From Collinsella sp. (GTDB taxonomy: Bacteria > Actinomycetota > Coriobacteriia > Coriobacteriales > Coriobacteriaceae), in the NCBI GenBank assembly GCA_019414545.1, contig DXLV01000058.1, positions 3,425 through 9,467 on the forward strand: a stretch of 6,043 nucleotides of DNA, given 5' to 3'. Below the pieces are notes generated by a model, which was not told the DNA's origin, searched no databases, and was given only the letters and a program-made list of their open reading frames with translations. Numbering within the stretch: the first letter of the stretch is position 1; each line of letters begins with the position of its first letter. This document shows positions 1 to 5,671 of the stretch, one piece after another. The translations under genes and the position numbers were made by a program.

Positions 1-467
1 CCCGCCGCGTGGGGCTGAGCAGCGAACAGGTCATCGCCAACGTCCTCCCCGCCGACAAGGAGCGCCATGTGCGCGAGCTGCAGGACGCGGGCGGCAAGGT
101 CGCCATGGTGGGCGACGGCATCAACGACTCCCCCGCCTTGGCGCGCGCCGACGTGGGCCTTGCGATTGGCACCGGCGCCGACATCGCCAAAGAAGGGGCA
201 GATGTGGTGCTCATGCGCAGCGACCTCATGGATGTTGCGCGGGCCATCGAGCTTTCGCGCGCCACGATTCGCAACATCAAGCAGGACCTGTTCTGGGCGC
301 TGTTCTACAACGGCATCGGCATTCCGCTGGCGGCGGGCGTGTTCTTCCCGCTCACCGGGTGGCAGCTCTCGCCGATGTTTGGCGCCGCGGCCATGAGCCT
401 GTCGAGCGTGTGCGTCGTAAGCAATGCGCTGCGCCTACGAACCTTTAAGCCTAAAGTGGCAAAATAG
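1..467 (+). CDS. copA: Cu(+)-translocating P-type ATPase, C-terminal part
   Basis: This is the last roughly 155 residues of a P1B-type ATPase that exports Cu(+) across the cytoplasmic membrane using ATP. The frame is open to the left edge (first full codon at 3), so the gene starts outside the window; the GTG at 9 is an internal valine. The hinge motif MVGDGINDSPALARADVGLA of the P domain is intact. It is followed by the last two membrane helices. The first carries the NIKQDLFWALFYN stretch with the YN pair, and the second carries MSLSS followed by VVSNALRLR. In the CopA family the YN pair and the Met and Ser of the MxxxS pattern line the Cu(+) transport site, which points to copper rather than zinc or cadmium. 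The gene is followed by copZ and csoR in the same direction, as expected for a copper-efflux operon. No frameshift is seen. Confidence 0.93.
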   Translation, partial: RRVGLSSEQVIANVLPADKERHVRELQDAGGKVAMVGDGINDSPALARADVGLAIGTGADIAKEGADVVLMRSDLMDVARAIELSRATIRNIKQDLFWALFYNGIGIPLAAGVFFPLTGWQLSPMFGAAAMSLSSVCVVSNALRLRTFKPKVAK

Positions 468-491
468 GCTCACCATTAAGTCCATTTAGAA

Positions 492-593
492 CGGGTTTTC
501 CAGGTGCCCGAGATTGACCTGAAAGAGGAGCGACGCGTACTTTGGTACGCGAGCGACGGCTTGAAGGTCAAGGTCGGGTGCCCGGGAAAGCCG
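492..593 (+). other. Long imperfect hairpin upstream of copZ (possible structured RNA or palindromic repeat)
   Basis: The gap between copA and copZ is almost filled by one large inverted repeat. Bases 492-520 pair with 565-593 over about 29 positions, with a few isolated mismatches and three G-U pairs. This encloses a symmetric 13 x 13 nt purine-rich internal loop (521-533 and 552-564, both containing AGCGA). The top is a perfect 7-bp stem, CGCGTAC (534-540) with GTACGCG (545-551), and a 4-base loop TTTG. No U-run follows, so it is not a standard terminator. It could be an RNA processing or stability element, a metal-responsive leader, or one copy of a dispersed palindromic family. I do not recognise it as a known riboswitch or as SRP RNA, whose conserved tip is absent. 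Confidence 0.6.
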
Positions 594-614
594 ACACAAC
601 AGAGAGGAATACCA

Positions 615-836
615 ATGCGTTACACGATTAAGACTTCGGGCCTTATGTGCGGCCACTGCGACGCCACCGTCGAGACCGCGCTGCTCAACGTGGCCGGCGT
701 GACCGATGCCGACGCCGATCACGAGACCCAGACCGTCCAGGTGGAGTGCGCCGACACCGTGACCGCCGAGCAGCTCGCTGCCGCCGTCGAGGCCGCGGGC
801 GAGAAGTTCCATGCCCTTTCGGTGACCGCAGCCTAG
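615..836 (+). CDS. copZ: CopZ-like copper chaperone (heavy-metal-associated domain)
   Basis: This 73-residue cytoplasmic protein is a single HMA (ferredoxin-like) domain, the normal size for CopZ. It would bind Cu(+) and pass it to the CopA ATPase encoded just upstream, or to the CsoR sensor downstream. The metal site is visible at residues 10-15 as LMCGHC, with Cys12 and Cys15 as the thiolate pair. The classic family motif is MTCxxC, so the residue between Met and the first Cys is missing and the Met sits directly before Cys12. The rest fits the beta-alpha-beta-beta-alpha-beta pattern, including the TAEQLAAAVEAAGEKF helix near the C-terminus. The ATG at 615 was chosen because GAGAGG lies about 8 bases upstream and because the family begins here. 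The same frame stays open upstream to a GTG at 504, but that part lies within a hairpin and has no HMA similarity. Confidence 0.92.
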   Translation: MRYTIKTSGLMCGHCDATVETALLNVAGVTDADADHETQTVQVECADTVTAEQLAAAVEAAGEKFHALSVTAA

Positions 837-883
837 CGCCGTCGGTAGCATCCGCCCCTATCGATCAGAAACGAGGACCCGCC

Positions 884-1156
884 ATGATGGCAGACCATAA
901 ATCGGTGACCCGCATGCTCAAGACGGCACGCGGTCAGATCGACGGCATCTTGCGGATGGTCGAGGAGGACCGTTATTGCGTCGACATCTCCACGCAGCTC
1001 ATGGCCACGCAGGCACTCATCGCGCGCATCAACGCCGATGTGCTCAAGGCGCATATCGAGGGCTGCGTGACTTCGGCAATCGAATCGGGCGACGAAGACC
1101 TCAAAGCCGCCAAACTCGCCGAGATCGAACGCGTCGTCGACAAGCTCTCCAAGTAA
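884..1156 (+). CDS. csoR: CsoR-family copper-sensing transcriptional repressor
   Basis: This 90-residue, all-helical DUF156/CsoR repressor would bind operator DNA near copper genes and release it when Cu(+) binds. It has the family core RGQIDGILRMVEEDRYCVDI followed by the second helix. The Cu(+) ligand triad is present as Cys32 (YCVDIS), His57 and Cys61 (HIEGC), matching the Cys-His-Cys set known from CsoR. This separates it from formaldehyde-type FrmR, which has a different ligand set. GAGGA at 873-877 serves either the ATG at 884 or the adjacent ATG at 887; 884 is given. It lies 47 bp after copZ and is probably co-transcribed, giving an autoregulated loop. Its operator is not clear in the window and probably lies upstream of copA, outside it. 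Confidence 0.93.
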   Translation: MMADHKSVTRMLKTARGQIDGILRMVEEDRYCVDISTQLMATQALIARINADVLKAHIEGCVTSAIESGDEDLKAAKLAEIERVVDKLSK

Positions 1157-1162
1157 TTGGGG

Positions 1163-1281
1163 CATTGGGGACAGACTTCTTTGCACCATCTTGGTGTATC
1201 GGGGATAGGTACGTTTGCACCATCTTGGTGTATCGGGGATAGGTACGTTTGCACCACCTTGGTGCAGATTAACCTGTCCCC
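1163..1281. repeat. 34-bp tandem repeat (three units) closed by an inverted end arm
   Basis: Three consecutive 34-bp units start at 1163, 1197 and 1231. Each has GGGGA(C/T)AG, a 5-base stretch, then TTTGCACCA(T/C)CTTGGTG. Units 2 and 3 are nearly identical and unit 1 is more divergent at its start. Within every unit CACCA and TGGTG form a small palindrome; in unit 3 it extends to seven bases per arm (TGCACCA/TGGTGCA, 1250-1266). After unit 3 the sequence ends in AACCTGTCCCC, whose CTGTCCCC (1274-1281) pairs perfectly with GGGGACAG of unit 1 (1167-1174). The layout resembles a short REP-like palindromic element whose interior has been amplified. It sits in the gap between csoR and the next gene. 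No protein is encoded. Confidence 0.85.
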
Positions 1282-1336
1282 CTTGCTCTAAATCGGGTAT
1301 AAAGGCGTGCAGCATATCGAACGAAAGGCAATTTGC

Positions 1337-1810
1337 ATGAATGACTTTATGAAGGGTCGCAATGGTGCCGATGAACTCACCATCGTGATGGGTTTTGCCG
1401 GCATTGTCATCGCGATGATCGGATCGATAGCCCGAATCCAGTGGCTCAGCTGGATCGCTATCGCCGTCATCGTGATTGGCGTGCTGCGCGGCCTGTCCAA
1501 AAACATCGACGCACGTCGCAAGGAGAACGAGGCCTTTGTCGCCGCGACCGCGAACGTCCCCGGCTTGGGCAAGTTCGTCTCCAGCTTGGGCGGTGGAACT
1601 GCAGCGGCCGGCACCTCGCGCGCGGCTGGAACGAGCAAGGAAGACTTTGAGCGTGCCAAGCGCACGGCCAAGAAGATGTGGAAGGGCCGCAAGACCACGG
1701 CATACCTCAAGTGCCCCAACTGCGGCCAGATGCTCTCCGTCCCCAAGGGCAAAGGCAAGATCCGCGTCACCTGCCCCAAGTGCCACGCCAAGATGGAAAC
1801 CCGCTCCTAG
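1337..1810 (+). CDS. Small membrane protein with C-terminal zinc ribbon, function unknown
   Basis: A 157-residue protein. Residues about 14-34 (LTIVMGFAGIVIAMIGSIARI) and about 36-54 (WLSWIAIAVIVIGVLRGLS) are two adjacent hydrophobic helices, so the N-terminus should form a membrane hairpin. A basic and Ala/Gly-rich linker follows, then a C-terminal treble-Cys-type zinc ribbon: CPNC, an 18-residue spacer with several lysines, and CPKC. The cytoplasmic tail is strongly basic, which would suit nucleic-acid or acidic-partner binding, but that is inference. The start at 1337 was chosen because AAAGG lies about 8 bases upstream and the helix begins soon after. A GTG at 1307 in the same frame adds ten residues and has a poorer site. 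The gene is monocistronic, with a strong terminator about 65 bp after its stop. I do not recognise a named family. Confidence 0.8.
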   Translation: MNDFMKGRNGADELTIVMGFAGIVIAMIGSIARIQWLSWIAIAVIVIGVLRGLSKNIDARRKENEAFVAATANVPGLGKFVSSLGGGTAAAGTSRAAGTSKEDFERAKRTAKKMWKGRKTTAYLKCPNCGQMLSVPKGKGKIRVTCPKCHAKMETRS

Positions 1811-1873
1811 CGCCCGCACGCGGGACAAATTAATCAGGTTTGTTTGTCTCAAATCTTAAGTATTTGTTCGATA

Positions 1874-1909
1874 AAAAAGCCGAGGCCTCGTGTTGAGCCT
1901 CGGCTTTTT
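1874..1909. terminator. Bidirectional intrinsic terminator between convergent genes
   Basis: A perfect 13-bp stem pairs 1874-1886 (AAAAAGCCGAGGC) with 1897-1909 (GCCTCGGCTTTTT) across a 10-base loop. It has T-runs on the outgoing side of each strand. It ends the zinc-ribbon gene on + and the amidohydrolase gene on -, whose stop codons lie 63 and 33 bp away. Confidence 0.93.
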
Positions 1910-1942
1910 GTATGCGGCAACGGAGCTGCACCTTTGTCACAC

Positions 1943-3313
1943 CTACGCCACGCCGTCGCGGGCCAGCTCCTCGGCAAGCGCTTCTGCAGGCATGGCCATA
2001 ATCGTGTCGAGCTCGGCGTCCACCTCGGGAATACGTTTCACCTTGAGCTTGCGTACCAGATCACCGCGACACATCACATGCGTCGGCTCACGCAGAGCGC
2101 ACAGGTCATCGAGCGGATTCTTGCGCGTCACCAGGATATCGGCGGCCTTGCCGCACTCGATCGTACCGGTCTCGCCGCCCAGCCCCAGGAGCTCGGCATT
2201 GACCTGCGTAGCCGTATGCAGCACGAAGGCGTTGCTCACGCCGACATACTTGGCAAAATAGGCCACCTCACGCCACATGTCGTACTGCGTCACGAACGGG
2301 CAGCTCGAATCTGTGCCAAGGCCCACCTTAACGCCAGCTTCCAGCGCCGCACGAGCACTCTCGATAATGCCCGAGCACACGATGTCGCCGTTCTTCTTTT
2401 GCGTGTCAGTCGAATGGGTCTTCTCCGGATCGAGCAACACAAACGGCAGCGCCGGGCTGATCGTGCAGGTAACGCTGGGCGCACGATCCTCAAGCTGCGT
2501 GCCCGCGGCGCCACGGTACAGCTCCAGGATCTCGGGCGTCATCGGGGCACCGTGCTCGATCGTGTCGACCCCGGCCTCAAGCGCGGCCTTCACGCCCTCG
2601 GTGCTCTCGACATGAGCCATAACCGGCAGGCCCACCTCGTGCGCCGCCTTGCACGCCGCCGCGGCAACATCGATCGGCATGCGCAGCACGCCCGGCTCGC
2701 CAACTTCGGTCGCGTCGAACACGCCACCCGTCACGAACAACTTGATGACGTCGGCACCACGCGCGTACAAGTCGCGCACCTGTTCGGCCGCCTCGTCGGG
2801 CGTATTGGCGACCTGCGCGAACAGCCCCGCGCCGTGGCCACCCGGCACTGTAACGCCCGTTCCCGGCGCTACCAGACGCGGACCCTGATACTTGCCGGCA
2901 TCGATAGCATCGCGCACGGCGATGTCGGCAAACAGCGGGTCACCCGCACCGCGCACCGTAGTCACGCCGCTTGCCAGCTGCTGCTGGGCGCTGCCTTTGA
3001 GGATGTGGCGAACGATGGCGCGGCCCACGGGATTGTCGAGCTTCTTCATCAGCGCGCCCGCATCACCCGCCGAGACCGGCATGCCCGAACCGCACAGATG
3101 CACGTGCATATTGATGAGGCCCGGCATGAGATACGCCCCTGCCAGATCGATGACCTCGGCCCCCGCTGGAGCTTGGGCCACAGCGCTCGGTCCCATCCAG
3201 GTGATGATGCCACGCTCGACGACCACGGCCATATCGGGCTGCGGCTCCATATGCTCCGAACCATCCAGAATGGTCGCATTGATAAACAATGTGGGACGAT
3301 CGGCAGATGCCAT
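1943..3313 (-). CDS. Metal-dependent amidohydrolase (imidazolonepropionase/prolidase-like group)
   Basis: This 456-residue cytoplasmic enzyme belongs to the amidohydrolase superfamily and would hydrolyse a C-N bond in a small molecule or dipeptide-like substrate. The N-terminal small beta domain (residues 8-60) leads to the metal motif H70-V-H72 after PGLINM. Next come a candidate carboxylated bridging lysine, K191 in DVIKLFVTGG, then His234 in MAHVES and His254 in IEHG. The catalytic Asp335 lies in GLGTDSS. All five expected ligands are therefore visible, consistent with a two-metal active site. The C-terminal part (GTIECGKAADILV) closes the beta domain, as in the HutI/COG1228-type proteins. 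The start at 3313 has a strong GGGAGGA seven bases upstream (3321-3327); the frame runs on upstream without a comparable site. The substrate cannot be told from sequence: no hut or peptide genes are nearby, so it appears to stand alone. Length is typical. Confidence 0.88.
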   Translation of the reverse strand: MASADRPTLFINATILDGSEHMEPQPDMAVVVERGIITWMGPSAVAQAPAGAEVIDLAGAYLMPGLINMHVHLCGSGMPVSAGDAGALMKKLDNPVGRAIVRHILKGSAQQQLASGVTTVRGAGDPLFADIAVRDAIDAGKYQGPRLVAPGTGVTVPGGHGAGLFAQVANTPDEAAEQVRDLYARGADVIKLFVTGGVFDATEVGEPGVLRMPIDVAAAACKAAHEVGLPVMAHVESTEGVKAALEAGVDTIEHGAPMTPEILELYRGAAGTQLEDRAPSVTCTISPALPFVLLDPEKTHSTDTQKKNGDIVCSGIIESARAALEAGVKVGLGTDSSCPFVTQYDMWREVAYFAKYVGVSNAFVLHTATQVNAELLGLGGETGTIECGKAADILVTRKNPLDDLCALREPTHVMCRGDLVRKLKVKRIPEVDAELDTIMAMPAEALAEELARDGVA

Positions 3314-3352
3314 ATCGAGCTCCTCCCTCACGATTAACTTGAACATTTGTCC

Positions 3353-3358
3353 ATTATC
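3353..3358 (-). promoter_or_regulatory. Possible -10 box of the amidohydrolase gene
   Basis: On the minus strand this reads GATAAT, one change from TATAAT, about 40 bases upstream of the start codon at 3313. No convincing -35 hexamer lies at the right distance, so the call is weak. Confidence 0.2.
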
Positions 3359-3463
3359 ACCTAGTCCCGCTGGATTGCTGCAGACGCATCGGTTAACGGA
3401 AGGAAGAGGAGATGTGGGGAGACGGAACACGTTGCAGTCCCACCCCAGCGACACCAGGGAAAT

Positions 3464-3520
3464 ATCTCGATCTGTAACAGCTACAGGGTTATTAGGCCCC
3501 TTGATGTTACAGATCGAGAC
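3464..3520. repeat. 57-bp hairpin repeat, unit A
   Basis: Left arm ATCTCGATCTGTAAC (3464-3478), 27 nt of centre, right arm GTTACAGATCGAGAC (3506-3520). Fourteen of 15 arm positions pair; the first base of the left arm is A where the others have G. One more A-T pair extends the stem inward. It is the first of two units lying between the amidohydrolase start and the 3' end of the nuclease-fold gene. The same unit occurs five times in the window. Confidence 0.92.
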
Positions 3521-3544
3521 ATTCGGTCGACGTTTCACCGGCTT

Positions 3545-3601
3545 GTCTCGATCTGTAACAATTACGAGCTCAAACAGCCTCTAAACGTTACAGATCGAGA
3601 C
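3545..3601. repeat. 57-bp hairpin repeat, unit B
   Basis: Left arm GTCTCGATCTGTAAC (3545-3559) and right arm GTTACAGATCGAGAC (3587-3601) are perfect inverted copies. The stem grows to 17 bp with TT/AA outside (3543-3544 and 3602-3603). The centre is 27 nt. The unit starts 81 bp after unit A and ends about 8 bp from the stop codon of the nuclease-fold gene. No U-run follows on either strand, so it is not a typical terminator. Confidence 0.93.
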
Positions 3602-3609
3602 AAAACCTC

Positions 3610-4680
3610 TCAGCGCCCATACCACTGGCATCTCCACTCCTCAGCCAATTCAACCTGCCGAGGAATACCCGCCAGCCTCATTTTCTCGATCAGCTTCCCC
3701 GGATTCTTGAGCTCATCAAACGTAAACCGAAGCACCTTATGCCCGAGCATTGTCAGATGAGATTCCCGCTGACGCTCTGCCACGAATGGGTCAGCCGACT
3801 CCCGACCCTCGCCGCTCTGCAAGGTGTACTTCCCCTTTCCGTCGAGCTCGCCAATGACACACGTCCCGTCCTCGAGCCGCCAAAAATAGTCGACGCGAAA
3901 CACCTGGCTCGGATCGAGCGGGTCGCGAAACTCCACCTGCAGCTCCGGAACCGGAAAGCCGTACGCAATAAAGAATGCTCGGAACCGAGACTCGCCGCCG
4001 TTTTCAGACAGCCCGTCCGCATACGACGCAATCACCTGTGCCCTGCGATACCCTCGCCTGCCCTCGCAATCGGCGCGGAGGCGCTCGCACAAATCCCCAC
4101 GTGATACGCCTTTCGCCCGCAGTGCAGAATCGGCAATCGCCAACCCGTAGGAGAACGGTGCACGCAGTAGGCAATCCTCCACCGTGCGCCAAAACGACGT
4201 CACCTGCACGCCGTCGACTTGTTCAAGTGCGCCCGCCGCCTGCGGACGCAACAGCCGACATCCTGCACTCAGCGGCACCGAGCAACCTGTCTTAACAAGA
4301 TATCGTGGCCCAAGCAGATCATTCTGCACCTCCAGACCCCACAAAAGTGCCGCGTCATAGCCCCAAAACGCCCAATCGGGATGAAACTCCGCAAGCCCTT
4401 TGATGGCCCGCAGCGCTCGCTCCGTCGGCGTCAGCGCATCCCAATCATGTTGAAAGCAGAACAAATACGGCTCGGGTTCCGCGATATCGTCGGTTCCAAC
4501 ATGACGCCGCAGCCACATGAGCTCGGCATTGTCATGCGTTGCGAGCAGCGCACCTTGCTCGGTCGCCTCCGTGAGTCGCGCGAGCATCCTATTCCGCGCC
4601 AACGTGTTGCGAGTCGTATGCTTGTGCTTGAAAACGGTATTAGACACTTCCATCACCACCACATCGGACAAATGGACCAT
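3610..4680 (-). CDS. AbiEi-like N-terminal region fused to DUF559/Vsr-like endonuclease domain
   Basis: A 356-residue protein. Residues about 10-135 resemble the winged-helix and following region of AbiEi-type antitoxin-like proteins: a Thr/Arg-rich start (TTRNTLARNRMLARL), then a GALLATHD segment, and later FWGYDAALLWGLEV, the position where relatives have a SH-AALLHGL pattern. The C-terminal part (about 228-330) looks like a PD-(D/E)XK fold of the DUF559/Vsr group. It shows GESRFR (Glu230), the beta hairpin FRVDYFW (Asp264), and GELDGKGKY (Glu278, Asp280, Lys282), then a helix with ERQRESHLTMLGHKVLRFT. The catalytic set seems intact. It may bind and cut, or only bind, nucleic acid; the target is unknown. 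The ATG at 4680 was chosen because GGAGG lies 11 bases upstream. TTG at 4704 and GTG at 4698 are alternatives without good sites. No partner toxin gene is adjacent. Identical hairpin repeats flank the gene on both sides. Confidence 0.8.
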   Translation of the reverse strand: MVHLSDVVVMEVSNTVFKHKHTTRNTLARNRMLARLTEATEQGALLATHDNAELMWLRRHVGTDDIAEPEPYLFCFQHDWDALTPTERALRAIKGLAEFHPDWAFWGYDAALLWGLEVQNDLLGPRYLVKTGCSVPLSAGCRLLRPQAAGALEQVDGVQVTSFWRTVEDCLLRAPFSYGLAIADSALRAKGVSRGDLCERLRADCEGRRGYRRAQVIASYADGLSENGGESRFRAFFIAYGFPVPELQVEFRDPLDPSQVFRVDYFWRLEDGTCVIGELDGKGKYTLQSGEGRESADPFVAERQRESHLTMLGHKVLRFTFDELKNPGKLIEKMRLAGIPRQVELAEEWRCQWYGR

Positions 4681-4706
4681 CGTCACCGTTGCCTCCACCG
4701 ACAAAC

Positions 4707-4763
4707 GTCTTGATCTGTAACAAGAAGAACGATTTTTGGACTGTAGATGTTACAGATTGAGAC
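4707..4763. repeat. 57-bp hairpin repeat, unit C
   Basis: Left arm GTCTTGATCTGTAAC (4707-4721), 27-nt centre, right arm GTTACAGATTGAGAC (4749-4763). Each arm has one C-to-T change relative to the perfect units. In a + strand transcript both changes give G-U pairs, so the stem survives; in a minus-strand transcript they give A-C mismatches. The unit starts only 26 bp upstream of the ATG at 4680, so it overlaps the likely promoter or leader of the nuclease-fold gene and could act as an operator. Confidence 0.9.
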
Positions 4764-4786
4764 ATTCCCCCAGCCAGGTGCCAAAC

Positions 4787-4843
4787 GTCTCGATCTGTAA
4801 CAGTTAGACGTTCTCCAGGCCCCTAAACGTTACAGATTTAGAC
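4787..4843. repeat. 57-bp hairpin repeat, unit D
   Basis: Left arm GTCTCGATCTGTAAC (4787-4801), 27-nt centre, right arm GTTACAGATTTAGAC (4829-4843). The right arm differs at two bases, leaving one G-U pair and one mismatch in a + strand transcript. It starts exactly 80 bp after unit C, with 23 bp between them. Confidence 0.9.
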
Positions 4844-4866
4844 AAACCAGCGGCGCCCAAGCATTC

Positions 4867-4923
4867 GTCTCGATCTGTAACAGGTAGACCGGTGTTTTGC
4901 CCCCAAACGTTACAGATCGAGAC
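4867..4923. repeat. 57-bp hairpin repeat, unit E
   Basis: The 15-bp arms (4867-4881 and 4909-4923) are perfect inverted copies with a 27-nt centre. It starts exactly 80 bp after unit D. It lies about 40 bp beyond the stop codon of the next minus-strand gene, so this array fills the gap between the two genes. Confidence 0.93.
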
Positions 4924-4963
4924 AAAAAGGCAAAAGGCAAGGCAGGCGACAACTACCCATCCC

Positions 4964-5671
4964 CTACTCCCACTCCTGCTCGTAGATGTTGAGCGACTTT
5001 ACGTACCGCCCCTGGGCGCCCATGATGTCGCGGACCAGACGCAAGAAGAAGCAGATGCACGAGGTGTCAAAGCCGTCCTGCAGGTCCTCCGGATGCACCG
5101 CACCCGGCCCATCGACCGCCGTATCGCTCAGCCGCGCGATGTCATACAGGTAGAGCTGTCCCGCCGTAAGCCAGACATCGTCGACGCAGGCGAGGCGCAC
5201 CGCAATCGCGCCGTCACTCCAGTGCTCCTTCTGCACGATATGCGAATCGTAGACATCAAAGCGATGATCGGTGCGTGTGTCCTTCAGCGCAACCATGCCG
5301 TTCGCAGGATCCTTGTCCAAAATGCCAAAGCGCGAGAAATACTGCGTGTCGCGTACCTGCTCGAGCCACTTGAGCGAGGCAGGCGAAAGCGATGCCGGCG
5401 GCTCGTCAACATACAGCTCGAGCAGCGTCTTGCCATGGCGATAGGGGCGCTCGAAGAGCAGCCAATCGGTAAATGCCATGTTGTAGGCCATGATTTCGTT
5501 TTGCGAAGGCTCGGTGCAATAGCTGAGCCACGGGTCGACAATGATCTCGAACTGTTCGCGCGCCGGCTCCAAAAACTGGAACTTCCGCAGCATCCAAAAA
5601 TGGGCCATGTCGGCAATATCGTTGCCGACGGCTTCGGCTAGCTCTGCTCGGTCAAAAGCGTGGTCAGTCAT
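4964..5671 (-). CDS. Conserved-looking protein of unknown function
   Basis: A 235-residue soluble protein with no signal peptide, no membrane helix and no cofactor motif that I recognise. It is acidic and rich in aromatic residues, with tryptophans spread along it. The N-terminal half is predicted helical (FDRAELAEAVGNDIADMAHF, then FLEPAREQFEIIVDPWLSY). A central stretch FERPYRHGKTLLELYVDE is followed by a mixed region with several DVYDSH- and LYLYD-type strands. This loosely recalls proteins that carry a helical domain before a SEC-C motif, but the SEC-C cysteines are absent, so no family is assigned. The start at 5671 is well supported by GAGGAGG (5677-5683) five bases upstream. An 11-bp palindrome, CTCAA-T-TTGAG (5696-5706), lies just above the ribosome binding site and could be a regulator site. 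It is probably transcribed alone. Confidence 0.8.
   Translation of the reverse strand: MTDHAFDRAELAEAVGNDIADMAHFWMLRKFQFLEPAREQFEIIVDPWLSYCTEPSQNEIMAYNMAFTDWLLFERPYRHGKTLLELYVDEPPASLSPASLKWLEQVRDTQYFSRFGILDKDPANGMVALKDTRTDHRFDVYDSHIVQKEHWSDGAIAVRLACVDDVWLTAGQLYLYDIARLSDTAVDGPGAVHPEDLQDGFDTSCICFFLRLVRDIMGAQGRYVKSLNIYEQEWE

Noticed and set aside
504..614. N-terminal extension of CopZ from a GTG at 504
   Set aside because: The added 37 residues are encoded by the hairpin arms and lack family similarity; the ATG at 615 has a good ribosome binding site.
1197..1213. CsoR operator in the TATCGGGGATA palindrome of the tandem repeat
   Set aside because: It does not fit the known CsoR operator pattern well, is downstream of the copper genes, and is explained by the repeat unit.
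1813..1824. CCCGC-AC-GCGGG hairpin as the terminator of the zinc-ribbon gene
   Set aside because: The stem is short with a two-base loop and no U-run; the 13-bp stem at 1874-1909 is a far better terminator.
833..1852. Long minus-strand reading frame across csoR and the zinc-ribbon gene
   Set aside because: It is the antisense shadow of two well-supported + strand genes and runs through the tandem repeat.
1835..1856. Sixth copy of the hairpin arm (TTGTCTCAAATCTTAAG)
   Set aside because: Only a partial match to the 15-bp arm and no inverted partner at the expected distance.
1844..3337. Long + strand reading frame opposite the amidohydrolase
   Set aside because: His/Arg-rich translation without domains, antisense to an enzyme with all catalytic residues; it also contains the terminator.
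3464..4923. CRISPR array
   Set aside because: The repeats alternate in orientation, are only 15 bp, the inner 27-nt segments share conserved edges, and no cas gene is visible.
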